Origin: Spirochaetaceae bacterium
GTDB lineage: Bacteria > Spirochaetota > Spirochaetia > Treponematales > Rectinemataceae
NCBI GenBank assembly: GCA_025358255.1
Contig: JANYKC010000096.1
Span: 124,001 to 188,000 of the forward strand
DNA: 64,000 nt
Reading direction: 5' to 3'
Of the stretch, positions 17,030 to 24,928 are shown piece after piece. The notes below the pieces were generated by a model. That model searched no databases. It worked only from the letters and a program-made list of their open reading frames with translations, and was not told where the DNA came from. Numbering within the stretch: the stretch's first letter is position 1; each line of letters opens with the position of its first letter. Made by a program: the position numbers and the translations under genes.

Positions 17030-19284
17030 GTGGGCATGGCTGAAAGCCGTGGAGCCGGGCATGAAGAAGAAGGCAAGCCAAAATTCCGCCTCTACTTCGG
17101 CATGTGCGCCGGTGTAGGCAAGACCTATGCCATGATCCAGGAGGCGACGGCGGCCAAGGCCAGTGGCATGGACATCATCGTCGGCATCATCGATACCCAT
17201 GGGCGTCCGGAGGTGGAGAGACTGCTGCGGGGACTCGAGGGCCTTCCCTCCGTGATCGCCGCCCAGTCCCCATCGGCATCCAGGGAGATGGATGTGGATG
17301 CCCTCCTGGAGCGCAAGCCAGCGGCCGTCCTCGTAGACGACCTGGCCACCGCCAATCCTCCCGGCTCCAGGCATGCCAAGCGCTGGCAGGATGTCCTCGA
17401 ACTCCTGGACCACGGAATCGGGGTGTGGACCACGGCCAGTGTCCAGCACATCGAGAGCCTATCCGATGTCGTGGAAGGGCTCACCGGCGAGCGCATACGG
17501 GAAAGGGTGCCGGACACCGTCATCGACCGCGCCGACGAGATCAGGCTGATTGACGCTGCCCCTGGCGACATACTCCACCGTCTGGCCGAGGGGAAGATAC
17601 CGTCGGCCGGCCCCATGGATGGCCTGACGCAAAACCTTTTCAGCCAGCGCAACCTCAGGGCCCTTCGGGAGCTTGCCCTGCGTTTCGCCGCACGCGCGGC
17701 GGAGCGCGGGCTCCATGCCTATTCCAGGGCAGAGGGCAGCCTGGACTCCAAGGGGTACAGCGAGGGAAAGATCCTCGTGGCCATAGGCCCTTCTCCGAAC
17801 TCGGCATTCCTTGTTCGATGGGCCCGGCGGACAGCATGGGCCCTTCATTCCAGTTGGGTCGCCCTCCACGTGGACCCAGGCTCCCCGCTTGGCGCCAAGG
17901 ACGCGGAACGGCTCAAACTCAACCTCTCGCTGGCGAGGAAACTCGGGGCCGAAACCATCCTGGTGCAAGCCGAGGATGTCGCCGGCAGCATCCTTGAGAC
18001 GGCTCGCGCCGTGAAGGCCACGATGATCGTCGTCGGGCGTTCCGGACTGTCCCGGATGGGATACTTACCAAGGAGACCGACAGTCCCCGATCGCGTGATC
18101 CGCGAGGCGGGACCGATCGACGTGGCGGTGGTCCAGGACGCCGCCATGCCGGGGAAACGGCTCACCCTCCCCCGCCTCAAGGCAGCATTCGTCTCATCGT
18201 GGCGCGAATACGCCTTCCTTGTGGCAAGCTTCATCGCCGTGACCGCCGCGGGCGTCTTCCTCGAACCCCTCATCGGCCATCGCTCGATGGCCCTTGTCTA
18301 TCTCGCCGCCGTCCTGGGGCTTTCCTTCCTGGCTCGGCCTGCCCCCGTCGCCGTCTTCGCCGTCCTTTCGGCCTTCGTCCTCAATTACTTCTTCATGACT
18401 CCACGATTCACGTTCCGCATCTCGACAGCGGACGACATCGTCCTCTTCGTGACCTACTTCCTCGTGGCCTTCGTCACCGGCTCCCTCGTGGCGCGCCTAC
18501 GGACCAAGGCGCGTCTTCTCCTCGAGCGGGAGAGGAGGAACTCGTTTCTCCTGAGCTCGGTCCAGCGCCTCGCCGAGTGCGGGACGATACAGGCGGCCGC
18601 CGAAATGACAACCCTCATCGTGAAGGAGTTCTTCGCCGCCGAGTCCCTCGTCTTCGTCTCCGCCGCCGATGGCGGCCTCTCTCGGCGGACGGTGGGAAAC
18701 ATCGAAGACGTGGACAATCCAAGCCTGGAAGCTGCCCAGTACACATTTTCAAGGTCAGTGGTCTGCGGCCACGGCACGGAGACTTTCGCCGCGGCCAGGC
18801 TCCGCTGCGTCCCGGCTGCGGCGGGCGAGCGCGCGGCCGGCGTCATAGCCATCCTGACCCCGCCATCGACCCCATGGCGGCCCAGCGAGGACAGCCTCCT
18901 CCTCGCCCTCGGACGGACCCTCGCCTTCGTCATCGAGCGCGAGCACGCCGAGGCCCGGCGCAGGGAAACGGCGCTCGAACTTGCATCCGAGCGCTTTTCC
19001 AAGGTCCTCCTCGATTCGGTCTCGCACGAGCTTCGCACACCGCTCACGACGATAACCGGCTCCCTGAGCGCCCTCACGGACAAGGACCTAGCCGCCAGGC
19101 CGGAGGCGCGCACCGCCCTTATCGAAGGCGCCCTCGAGGCCTCCACCCGGCTGGACCGCATCGTCGAGGACATCCTCTCCATGAGCCGCATCGAGGGCGG
19201 GGCCCTTGCCCTCGCTCCCACGATCATCGACCTCGAGGACCTGTCGAGGGAAGCCTTCGCCAAGGCAGGGCCCGGACTGGACCC
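17030..19284 (+). pseudogene. kdpD: Potassium-responsive sensor kinase KdpD, 5' part, interrupted by an insertion
   Basis: Encodes KdpD residues 1-751. The KdpD-type N-terminal domain has Walker A GVGKT and LVDDLA; a USP-like domain follows (residues ~240-370), then four membrane helices (~385-490), a GAF-like stretch and the HisKA H-box SVSHELRTPLT with His666. KdpD senses K+ limitation and turgor and phosphorylates KdpE. The frame leaves the kinase 86 residues after the His, inside a 20-bp repeat that reappears at 21006. Joining 19284 to 21026 restores an uninterrupted 882-residue KdpD, normal for the family. GTG 17030 has a G-rich site upstream; ATG 17036 is an alternative. As it stands, the product lacks the ATP-binding domain and gains a 36-residue foreign tail. 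Confidence 0.92.
19265..19284 (+). repeat. attL-type 20-bp direct repeat
   Basis: gcagggcccggactggaccc, identical to 21006-21025. It is kdpD coding sequence (codons for AGPGLDP). In the rejoined gene the site is an imperfect inverted repeat (GGCAGGGCCC ... GGACCCCGCC), as expected of a tyrosine-recombinase core. Confidence 0.88.
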
Positions 19285-19342
19285 TATAGCAATTGCCTTA
19301 TTTCTAATAGCATATAGATTTATTAAGCATTGCCCCCGCTAC

Positions 19343-19360
19343 GTCTACCATTGGTCTACC
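19343..19360 (+). repeat. Left GTCTACC pair
   Basis: GTCTACC at 19343 and 19354, 11 bp apart, about 60 bp inside the left junction. The same heptamer recurs at the right end. Interpretable as recombinase arm sites or as Rep iterons. Confidence 0.65.
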
Positions 19361-19475
19361 GAAGGCTGGCAAGCCGTGTCAAAGAATATGCCCCCATACT
19401 AATTTTGGCAGCGAAAAATCTTGCCTGCCTGTTACGGTCTATTCCAATGGCTTCCAAAGAATTGACCCATGCCCC

Positions 19476-20366
19476 CTACCTTGCAAACCTCGCCACGGAC
19501 CGGACCTTCTCGTCAACCTCTTCGGTCAATGGCTCCGTATTCGTGATCCGCTCATCCCGCGCGAGCTCCCTGAAGAGTGCGCGCATACGTGAGGCCTTCA
19601 CGCGGTCAAGTTCTCCGGAGGCGAGTCCGTCCCGGATAATGGACTCCGCCCTGTCCAGCCCAAGGGATTGAAGCCCGAGGGCAGCCAGCGTCCGCTCTAG
19701 GTTCTTCGGCGTCATGCCATTCATGGTTAGGACCACCTCCCGGCGTTTCGGTATCTTGAAATACATGGAGTGCCAAGCCTTGACCGCTTGCCCGTAGGCC
19801 TCCGGTTCCGCCGTCTCCCATGGGTTCAAAAAACGGCCGTAGAGGCGCTTTAGGCCACGTTTCCAGCGTAGTTCCAGCCGGAGCGTATTCAGGCCTTCCA
19901 TGGGGCAGGGCAGCGCTTCCGGGGCCATTTCCTCGCCCTTGTCATAGCCGGAAAAGGACCGGCCGCCATTCGCGAGGGTAACGGTTCCCCCGTTCCCGTG
20001 AGTCTGTTTTATGAAGCGAGCGAGTGGGCCCCAGGCAGCCAGGTAGTCCCGTGGCGGATTCTTGACTGGCAAGGTACAGGCGGTTTCCAGCAGATAGACC
20101 CTTCCCCTTTTCAGGTCCAGCCCTATCTCCCCTTCCAGCTTGCCGAGAGCCCCCCGGAGGCCTTGCCGGGTCAAGGGCAGGGCATTCCCCCCATTCAGGT
20201 ATTTGGGCAGGGAGCCCCGAACGAAGACGCCTTGTGCCCCTTGGATGATCCGGAGGCCCCCGAGCTCCCCAAGGTAGCATCCCTCCCGGCGGAGAGGCCG
20301 GAGCCCCGCGAGGCGGTCAAGCGGCGCGAGGGCTTCCGGCAGAAAGATGCCGATAGAGTCCGTCAT
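19476..20366 (-). CDS. Replication initiation protein, phage/plasmid gene II/X family
   Basis: A 296-residue protein. Residues ~40-120 contain GVFVRGSLPKYLNGGNALPL followed by a LETACTLPVKNPPRDYL segment. This matches the GSLPK(F/Y)L-GxN and (R/E)-x-D-x-(A/T) segments of the gene II/X replication proteins of filamentous phages and related plasmids (Phage_CRI type). Such proteins nick the origin and start rolling-circle replication. The ATG at 20366 overlaps the stop of the upstream small gene (ATGA), so translation is coupled. It is the only large gene of the element in kdpD. Family assignment rests on these motifs and length and has not been searched. Confidence 0.7.
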   Translation of the reverse strand: MTDSIGIFLPEALAPLDRLAGLRPLRREGCYLGELGGLRIIQGAQGVFVRGSLPKYLNGGNALPLTRQGLRGALGKLEGEIGLDLKRGRVYLLETACTLPVKNPPRDYLAAWGPLARFIKQTHGNGGTVTLANGGRSFSGYDKGEEMAPEALPCPMEGLNTLRLELRWKRGLKRLYGRFLNPWETAEPEAYGQAVKAWHSMYFKIPKRREVVLTMNGMTPKNLERTLAALGLQSLGLDRAESIIRDGLASGELDRVKASRMRALFRELARDERITNTEPLTEEVDEKVRSVARFAR

Positions 20367-20674
20367 GTTGCAGAATCTGTAGCCAAGTAGACATTGTTAT
20401 TTAGACTTCCCGGCGGAGACGGGACTAGGCCTTCCGCCCCAAGGATAGGCGGAGGCGGTGCCACCTCTTCGGCCACGCCCCCCGCTGGACCGGTGATCCA
20501 CGCGAGGAAAAGCGTTTGAGCCTGAATCCCAAGCCCGAGGAAGACAAGGATTATTAGGTCTCCCGCGAGCTCATCCCGGCGCGTGAGGATCGCGTCAGCG
20601 CCCGGCCGTCCCGGTCCAATGTCTCCGAAGCCCTGCCCCGGATGGTCCAAGGAAGGTTCATAGATGCTGGACAA
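20363..20674 (-). CDS. Small membrane protein of the inserted element
   Basis: About 103 residues with one hydrophobic segment (LIILVFLGLGIQAQTLFLAW, residues ~40-59) followed by a Pro/Gly-rich tail. Its stop overlaps the Rep start by 4 nt, which supports translation. Its position before Rep and its single membrane span recall small phage membrane or coat proteins, but no family is recognised. The exact start is uncertain. Confidence 0.5.
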   Translation of the reverse strand: MSSIYEPSLDHPGQGFGDIGPGRPGADAILTRRDELAGDLIILVFLGLGIQAQTLFLAWITGPAGGVAEEVAPPPPILGAEGLVPSPPGSLNNNVYLATDSAT

Positions 20675-20718
20675 GTTCCGCCCAGGCTCTCCGCGTCCAC
20701 GCCCCGGAGCGGCGAGAA

Positions 20719-20820
20719 TCAGGCTACTTTTCCGCGTATCAGGCGAGGCCCAGGCCTTCGCCCGTTCAGGCGGTAGTCCACGTATAAGCGGCCTCGCTTT
20801 TCCCTGATGAAAACGCCCAT
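20719..20820 (-). CDS. 33-residue basic peptide resembling an integrase arm-binding N-terminus
   Basis: Reads MGVFIREKRGRLYVDYRLNG then RRPGPRLIRGKVA and stops. The pattern (MGV-I-R/K-rich, LYVDY-NGRR) resembles the first ~30 residues of tyrosine integrases, the arm-type DNA-binding beta-sheet, without the rest of the enzyme. It has an excellent ribosome binding site (GGGGGAG two bases before ATG). It may be a free-standing arm-site-binding protein (excisionase-like) or a truncated integrase. It lies just left of three GTCTACC repeats it could bind. Confidence 0.45.
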   Translation of the reverse strand: MGVFIREKRGRLYVDYRLNGRRPGPRLIRGKVA

Positions 20821-20844
20821 GGCTCCCCCTATTGCGGGTTCCCT

Positions 20845-20873
20845 GTCTACCTAATGTCTACCATCAGTCTACC
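20845..20873 (+). repeat. Right GTCTACC triplet
   Basis: GTCTACC at 20845, 20856 and 20867, exactly 11 bp apart (one helical turn), upstream of the element's leftward genes and ~135 bp from the right junction. Confidence 0.7.
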
Positions 20874-20901
20874 AAACAGGGGCAAAAGAAGTCAATAGAC
20901 G

Positions 20902-20937
20902 TATAAAAAAGATAAAGCCCCGGATTTCTCCGGAGCT
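20902..20937 (-). terminator. Leftward terminator near the right end of the element
   Basis: On the minus strand, stem AGCTCCGGA/TCCGGGGCT with a GAAA loop is followed by TTATCTTTTTT. In a circular element it would lie downstream of rep, across the att junction, and would end the rep transcript. Confidence 0.65.
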
Positions 20938-21005
20938 CTATTTCTAGGCCTCATCAGGTTTTAAGCTGATTCTCGTTGATCTTTGTTGCCTTACGGAAGC
21001 CTATA

Positions 21006-21025
21006 GCAGGGCCCGGACTGGACCC
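21006..21025 (+). repeat. attR-type 20-bp direct repeat
   Basis: Second copy of gcagggcccggactggaccc. It is in frame with the 3' half of kdpD and preceded by TATAGCA, which also follows the left copy. Confidence 0.88.
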
Positions 21026-21419
21026 CGCCAGGGTCACGGTGGCCTTGCCCGAAAACGCGGCGCCTGTCCGCGTCGACCCTGTCCTTGCGGCGATGATGGT
21101 GGGCAACCTCCTGCGGAACGCGGCGCGCTATTCGCCAAGCGGATCGGCCATCGCGCTCGCCTTCGCCCAAAGGGGCGATGACCTCGAGATCCGCGTGCGC
21201 GATCTCGGCCCCGGCGTCCCCGAAACCGAACTCGCATCCATCTTTGAGCGCTTCAGGCGGGGGAGCGCCGCGGCTGGTGGCGGCCTTGGGCTCGGCCTGG
21301 CCATCTGCAAGGGCATCGCGCTTGCCCACGGCGGCCACATCGCCGCGCACAACGCCCCGGGCGGAGGGCTCGAAGTCAAGGCCGTCTTCCCTTCCTGTGT
21401 CGAAAAGGAGACATCGTGA
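21026..21419 (+). pseudogene. kdpD: KdpD, 3' part: histidine kinase ATP-binding domain
   Basis: Continues the KdpD frame directly after the right repeat. It has N-box NLLRNAARYS, G1 box RDLGPGVPE and G2 box GGGLGLGLAICK, which is the complete HATPase_c domain. With the insertion present it is cut off from the sensor and H-box. An in-frame TTG at 20976 inside the element could start a free-standing fragment of about 147 residues, but it has only a weak ribosome binding site. The end overlaps the kdpE GTG start by 4 nt (GTGA). Confidence 0.9.
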
Positions 21420-22099
21420 GAAGGATCCTTGTCATCGATGACGAAGCGCAGATCCGCAGGCTCCTCGAGATCGCCTTCGCTGCCCGCGACTGGGAGGTTT
21501 TCCAGGCCCCGACAGGCTTCGAGGGGATCCAGGCCATCCAGGCCTTCAAGCCCGATGTCGTCCTCCTGGACCTCAACCTGCCGGACATGTCGGGGCTCGA
21601 GACGCTCAAGAGGCTCCGGGAATGGAGCACGGTCCCGGTCATCGTCGTGTCGGTGCGCAACGCGGAAGCGGACATCGTGGCCCTCCTCAACGCCGGAGCG
21701 GACGATTACATCGTGAAGCCCTTCTACACCAATGAGCTTATGGCGCGGGTTGAGGCCGTGCACCGCCGGCGCATGCCCGATCTCGAGCCTGTCTTTGTCA
21801 GCGGCCGCCTGAGCTTTGACGCGGAACACCGGCTGGTGAAGGCCGGCGGCGCGGAAGTGCACCTGACTCCCACCGAATACTCCGTGCTCGAGATCCTCGT
21901 CCGCCACGCGGGCAAGATAGTCACCAGGGACAAGCTCCTTCGGGAAGTCTGGGGCCCGGCAGCGGACGCGGAGGAAGGGAGCCTCCGTGTCTACGTAAAC
22001 GCGCTCAGGAAAAAGCTGGAGGAGGATCCGTCCCGGCCCTGCCTCATCGTCACGGAGAGCGGGGTCGGCTATCGCCTCTCCCTTCTCCCTTCCCAGTGA
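21416..22099 (+). CDS. kdpE: Response regulator KdpE
   Basis: A 227-residue OmpR/PhoB-type regulator. The receiver domain has acidic pair Asp8-Asp9, phospho-acceptor Asp52 in VVLLDLNLPD, and Lys in the YIVKPF motif. The C-terminal winged helix shows LTPTEYSVLEILVRHAGKIV and the VYVNALRKKLEEDP recognition region, and ends with GVGYRL. GTG 21416 overlaps the kdpD stop and has AAAGGAG upstream. It normally activates K+ uptake genes when phosphorylated by KdpD. No kdpFABC is present; the nearest K+ genes are the facing trk operon, with whose last gene kdpE overlaps tail-to-tail by 31 nt. Confidence 0.93.
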   Translation: MRRILVIDDEAQIRRLLEIAFAARDWEVFQAPTGFEGIQAIQAFKPDVVLLDLNLPDMSGLETLKRLREWSTVPVIVVSVRNAEADIVALLNAGADDYIVKPFYTNELMARVEAVHRRRMPDLEPVFVSGRLSFDAEHRLVKAGGAEVHLTPTEYSVLEILVRHAGKIVTRDKLLREVWGPAADAEEGSLRVYVNALRKKLEEDPSRPCLIVTESGVGYRLSLLPSQ

Positions 22100-22614
22100 T
22101 TCCAGGCTTCGGTGGCGGCTTTCCCCGACTTCTCCCTCCGTTTCCAGGCCAGGAATAGCGCGGAAGCCAAGGCGAGCGAGAGGGGCATGAGGACGAGCCT
22201 CACCTGGTTCACTGGATGCGCGCTTGCCTTGCCCCTTGCGATGATCTCCAGGGATTCGGCATGGATGTCCATGTCGCCCCCGTGCTCGGGGCAGGCCCTG
22301 TGGAAGACCCCCCGGATGCGAACCACATCACCCTTAGCCTGGTAGGAACCCCAGTCCTTGATCGCATCGCTGTCTGCGGCAGGCAGCCATATGCCCATCG
22401 CGGCATTCGCGTCCAGGAGGTTGACCCAGGCATGGTCGCCCCGTCGCATCGCATCGCCAATGGCTTCCCCCAAGAAAACAATCGTCTTCCCGTCGAAATC
22501 CCGTGGCTTTTCGATGAGGTCCTTTGTGCCTACTGAGGCTGTCTCCGCGATGGCCGGAAGCGAAGCCAGGGCGCCCGCGAGGATGAGGAGGAGCGCGATC
22601 CAGGGGCGTTTCAT
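22069..22614 (-). CDS. Exported OB-fold-like protein with C-terminal membrane anchor
   Basis: A 181-residue protein with signal peptide (RPWIALLLILAGALASLPAIA), then a small beta domain whose pattern (DFDGKTIVFLGEAIGD ... WVNLLDANAAMGIWLP ... VRIRGVFHRACPEHGGDMDI) resembles exported OB-fold domains. A C-terminal transmembrane helix (VRLVLMPLSLALASALFLAW) has a basic tail. It is the last gene of the trk operon. Its ATG overlaps the trkH stop (ATGA), and its 3' end runs 31 nt into kdpE on the opposite strand. The link to K+ transport is by context only. Confidence 0.6.
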   Translation of the reverse strand: MKRPWIALLLILAGALASLPAIAETASVGTKDLIEKPRDFDGKTIVFLGEAIGDAMRRGDHAWVNLLDANAAMGIWLPAADSDAIKDWGSYQAKGDVVRIRGVFHRACPEHGGDMDIHAESLEIIARGKASAHPVNQVRLVLMPLSLALASALFLAWKRREKSGKAATEAWNHWEGRRERR

Positions 22615-24119
22615 GCCGTTTTCCTCCTGAAAAATGATCCCACGAAGGCGAAGAAAGCCAGCACGGCCATGAACTCGAGACGGCCTGCCCACATGTTGAA
22701 AATGTAGACCACCTTGAGGAAGGAGGGCATGCCTGCCTGCGTGACACCGATCGAGAAGCCGACGTTTCCGGTCACCGAGGCGGACTCGAAGGCCGCGTCG
22801 AGGAAGGGATAGCCGGCCGCCGTTCCCGCCATGGTCGCGAAAAGGAAAATGGCCATGTACATGAGGACGATGAGGGCCGCGCTCCTCACTTGCGCCTCCG
22901 TGAGGCTCCGTTCCCCGTGGTAATGGAAGCGCTGGGAGAAGACAGCCGAACTCGGCTTGAGCATCTTGCGCGTCTCCTGGACAATGGCCTTCCAGAGCAT
23001 TCCCATGCGAAGGCCCTTGAAGCCGCCGGCCGTGGAGCAGGCGCTGCCACCGATGAGCATGGCGAGGATCATCGCGCCAAGGGCGAGGTCGCCCCACTCG
23101 ATGGCCAGCTGCCTCGGGTAGACCGACATGAAGCCGGTCGTGGTGTGCGCCGAGGCGAGCTGGTAGAAGGCCTTGCGCACAAGGGCCATGAAATCCGGGT
23201 AGACATGGAGCTTCATGAGTCCCCATGCCGTCACGAGGGTGAGGGCGCTCATCGTCGTGGCGAAGGAGACGGTCTCGATGTTCCGGTAGACCTCCTTCCG
23301 GTCACCGCTCCACACGGCGTGGTGGAGCGCGAAGTTGAAGGAACCAAGTATGAAGAACACGACGGTGATCGTCTCGTAGAGGCCGCTATGGTAATAAAGG
23401 AGGTTCTGCGACATGGGCGCGAAGCCTCCCGTGCTCCAGGCGGCCATGTAGATCCACAGGGCGTGGAGGAAGGCGGGGGCGAGCGGGAGGCCGATGGCCA
23501 GGCCGGCTCCCCAAAGGGCCAATGTCCCCACGGCGAGATAGATGAGGCTTATCTTCCAGATCGCCTTGGCGGTATGGAAGACGCTCGGGAAAAGGCGTTC
23601 GTCCTTCCCTTCGCCGACATACAGCTTGTAGCCCCCCCCGGAATCCTTCACGAGGAAGGTGAGGGCAAGGACGATCATGCCCTGTCCGCCCACGAAGGTG
23701 AGGAGGTGGCGCCACATGTTGAGGCTGACCGCCACATGGTCAAGGTCCTGGATGAGGACGAGGCCCGTTGTCGTGAAACCGCTCATGATGTCGAACATCG
23801 CGTCGAGGTAGGAAAGGTAGTTGCCCGAGAACCAGTAGGGCAATGCGGCGATCGCCATGACAACGATCCAGGAGAATGCCCCCGTGACCATGCCATGCAT
23901 CCATGTGGGGCGCCTGTCGGTGACGCCTGCGATCGAGAGGAGGAATCCGGAGGAGAGCGAAAGGCCAAGGGAGAGGGTGAAATAGACCAATGCGTCCCAT
24001 TCGGCCGCCGCGGCGGCCGTCGCCATGGGCACGAGGAGGAGGAGGCTGACGCCGATCACGACCTTCCCCGTATAGGAGAGGATCAGCTTCGCGTCATCGA
24101 TGGTCGGTTTCACTATCAT
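22611..24119 (-). CDS. trkH: Trk-type potassium uptake membrane subunit
   Basis: A 502-residue integral membrane protein of TrkH/KtrB type. All four pore-loop selectivity segments can be picked out: SGFTTTGL, WSTGGFAP, SAHTTTGFM and SVTGNVGFS, with the conserved filter glycines. It forms the K+ conduit and needs a cytosolic RCK ring, here probably the two trkA products just upstream. Start ATG 24119 is 3 nt after the stop of a 45-codon membrane ORF. The facing kdpDE genes make regulation by KdpE plausible but unproven. Confidence 0.93.
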   Translation of the reverse strand: MIVKPTIDDAKLILSYTGKVVIGVSLLLLVPMATAAAAAEWDALVYFTLSLGLSLSSGFLLSIAGVTDRRPTWMHGMVTGAFSWIVVMAIAALPYWFSGNYLSYLDAMFDIMSGFTTTGLVLIQDLDHVAVSLNMWRHLLTFVGGQGMIVLALTFLVKDSGGGYKLYVGEGKDERLFPSVFHTAKAIWKISLIYLAVGTLALWGAGLAIGLPLAPAFLHALWIYMAAWSTGGFAPMSQNLLYYHSGLYETITVVFFILGSFNFALHHAVWSGDRKEVYRNIETVSFATTMSALTLVTAWGLMKLHVYPDFMALVRKAFYQLASAHTTTGFMSVYPRQLAIEWGDLALGAMILAMLIGGSACSTAGGFKGLRMGMLWKAIVQETRKMLKPSSAVFSQRFHYHGERSLTEAQVRSAALIVLMYMAIFLFATMAGTAAGYPFLDAAFESASVTGNVGFSIGVTQAGMPSFLKVVYIFNMWAGRLEFMAVLAFFAFVGSFFRRKTA

Positions 24120-24122
24120 GGT

Positions 24123-24260
24123 TCAACCGGCCAGGACGTACACGAGCGCGGCAAGTGCCACGCAAAAGGATGAGAGCGCGAAGACGTAGAACGTCTCGGC
24201 GACCATGCCCCAAAGCGTGCCGCGGGCGCGCATGGCACGGGCCCTTGTGGCAGGACTCAT
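24123..24260 (-). CDS. 45-aa single-span membrane protein between trkA and trkH
   Basis: Encodes a basic N-terminus (MSPATRARAMRARG), then LWGMVAETFYVFALSSFCVA and a further hydrophobic stretch ending in YVLAG, so one membrane span of about 25 residues. The ATG overlaps the upstream trkA stop (ATGA), and the stop is 3 nt before the trkH ATG, so it is locked into the operon by coupling on one side and tight spacing on the other. Positive-inside rule: N-terminus cytoplasmic. It could be a small Trk subunit, as KdpF is for Kdp; no family is recognised. Confidence 0.7.
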   Translation of the reverse strand: MSPATRARAMRARGTLWGMVAETFYVFALSSFCVALAALVYVLAG

Positions 24261-24928
24261 CTGTCGCCTCCCTGGAGGGCCTTCCGCAAGCCCTCCACCG
24301 CGTCGAGCCGCGAGAGGGCGAAGACACGGTCGCCCCGCTCCAACACCGTCCGGCCTCTCGGGAAGGAAACGACACCGTCCCTGATGAGGGAGATCAGGAG
24401 GCAGTCTTCGGGGAGGACAAGCTCCGAAACGGTCTTTCCCAAGGCAGGAGAGTCGCTTTCAAGTTCCAGTTCGGCCATCTCGACGTCCCCTTGGCTGAAG
24501 ATCTGGGAAAGCCGCATCCCCTTTGCGGGAAGGACCTTCTTGATGGTTTCCGCCGCCACCGCCGTAGTGCTTATCGTGGCGTCCACGCCAAGGCGCTTCA
24601 TGATGACCTCGTTCTTGGGGTTGATCACGCGGGCGATCGTTTCCCTTACGCCATAGGAGCTCTTTGCCATCTGGCAAATCGCGAGGTTGGTCTCGTCCGA
24701 GCCCGTGACCGCCACCATATAACGTGCCTCGGGAGCGTCGGCATCGAGGAGGATGCCCGGTTCCGTGGCATCGCCGCAGACAACAGTCACTTCAAGGTCG
24801 GCGGCGACCATCGCCGCCCGTGCCGGATCCCTCTCTATGACTCCCACAAAATAGCCAGAGTCCTTCAAGGTGCGGGCAAGGTAATACCCCACCTTGCCTC
24901 CTCCCGCGAGAAGCACATAGCTCTTCAT
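24257..24928 (-). CDS. trkA: TrkA-like RCK protein (second)
   Basis: A 223-residue cytosolic regulator. The Rossmann-type RCK_N domain starts KSYVLLAGGGKVGYYLA, a GxGxxG-like nucleotide site, with acidic VIERD after strand 2. An RCK_C domain follows, ending near DRVFALSRLDAVEGL. It binds NAD(H)/ATP-type ligands and gates TrkH. The ATG (24928) overlaps the stop of the preceding trkA-like gene. Separate single-RCK genes contrast with E. coli TrkA, which carries two RCK units in one chain. Confidence 0.9.
   Translation of the reverse strand: MKSYVLLAGGGKVGYYLARTLKDSGYFVGVIERDPARAAMVAADLEVTVVCGDATEPGILLDADAPEARYMVAVTGSDETNLAICQMAKSSYGVRETIARVINPKNEVIMKRLGVDATISTTAVAAETIKKVLPAKGMRLSQIFSQGDVEMAELELESDSPALGKTVSELVLPEDCLLISLIRDGVVSFPRGRTVLERGDRVFALSRLDAVEGLRKALQGGDR

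Larger units (their letters stand above)
19285..21025. mobile_element. 1.74-kb integrated minimal replicon (inovirus/plasmid-like) inside kdpD
   Basis: Bounded by the perfect 20-bp repeat at 19265 and 21006. It is less GC-rich than its surroundings and encodes, leftward, a 33-aa peptide, a 103-aa membrane protein and a gene II/X-type replication protein. GTCTACC repeats phased at 11 bp lie near both ends. No complete recombinase is encoded, so integration and excision would need an enzyme supplied in trans. In a circular form the junction would read TATAGCA-core-TATAGCA, because each end carries a TATAGCA next to the core. The element resembles a satellite or remnant of an ssDNA phage or rolling-circle plasmid. 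Confidence 0.85.

Noticed and set aside
19265-21025. XerCD/dif integration as used by filamentous phages
   Set aside because: The 20-bp repeat is GC-rich kdpD coding sequence and does not resemble a dif site.
22890-24173. 427-codon plus-strand frame opposite trkH
   Set aside because: Shadow of trkH, which has all four pore motifs.
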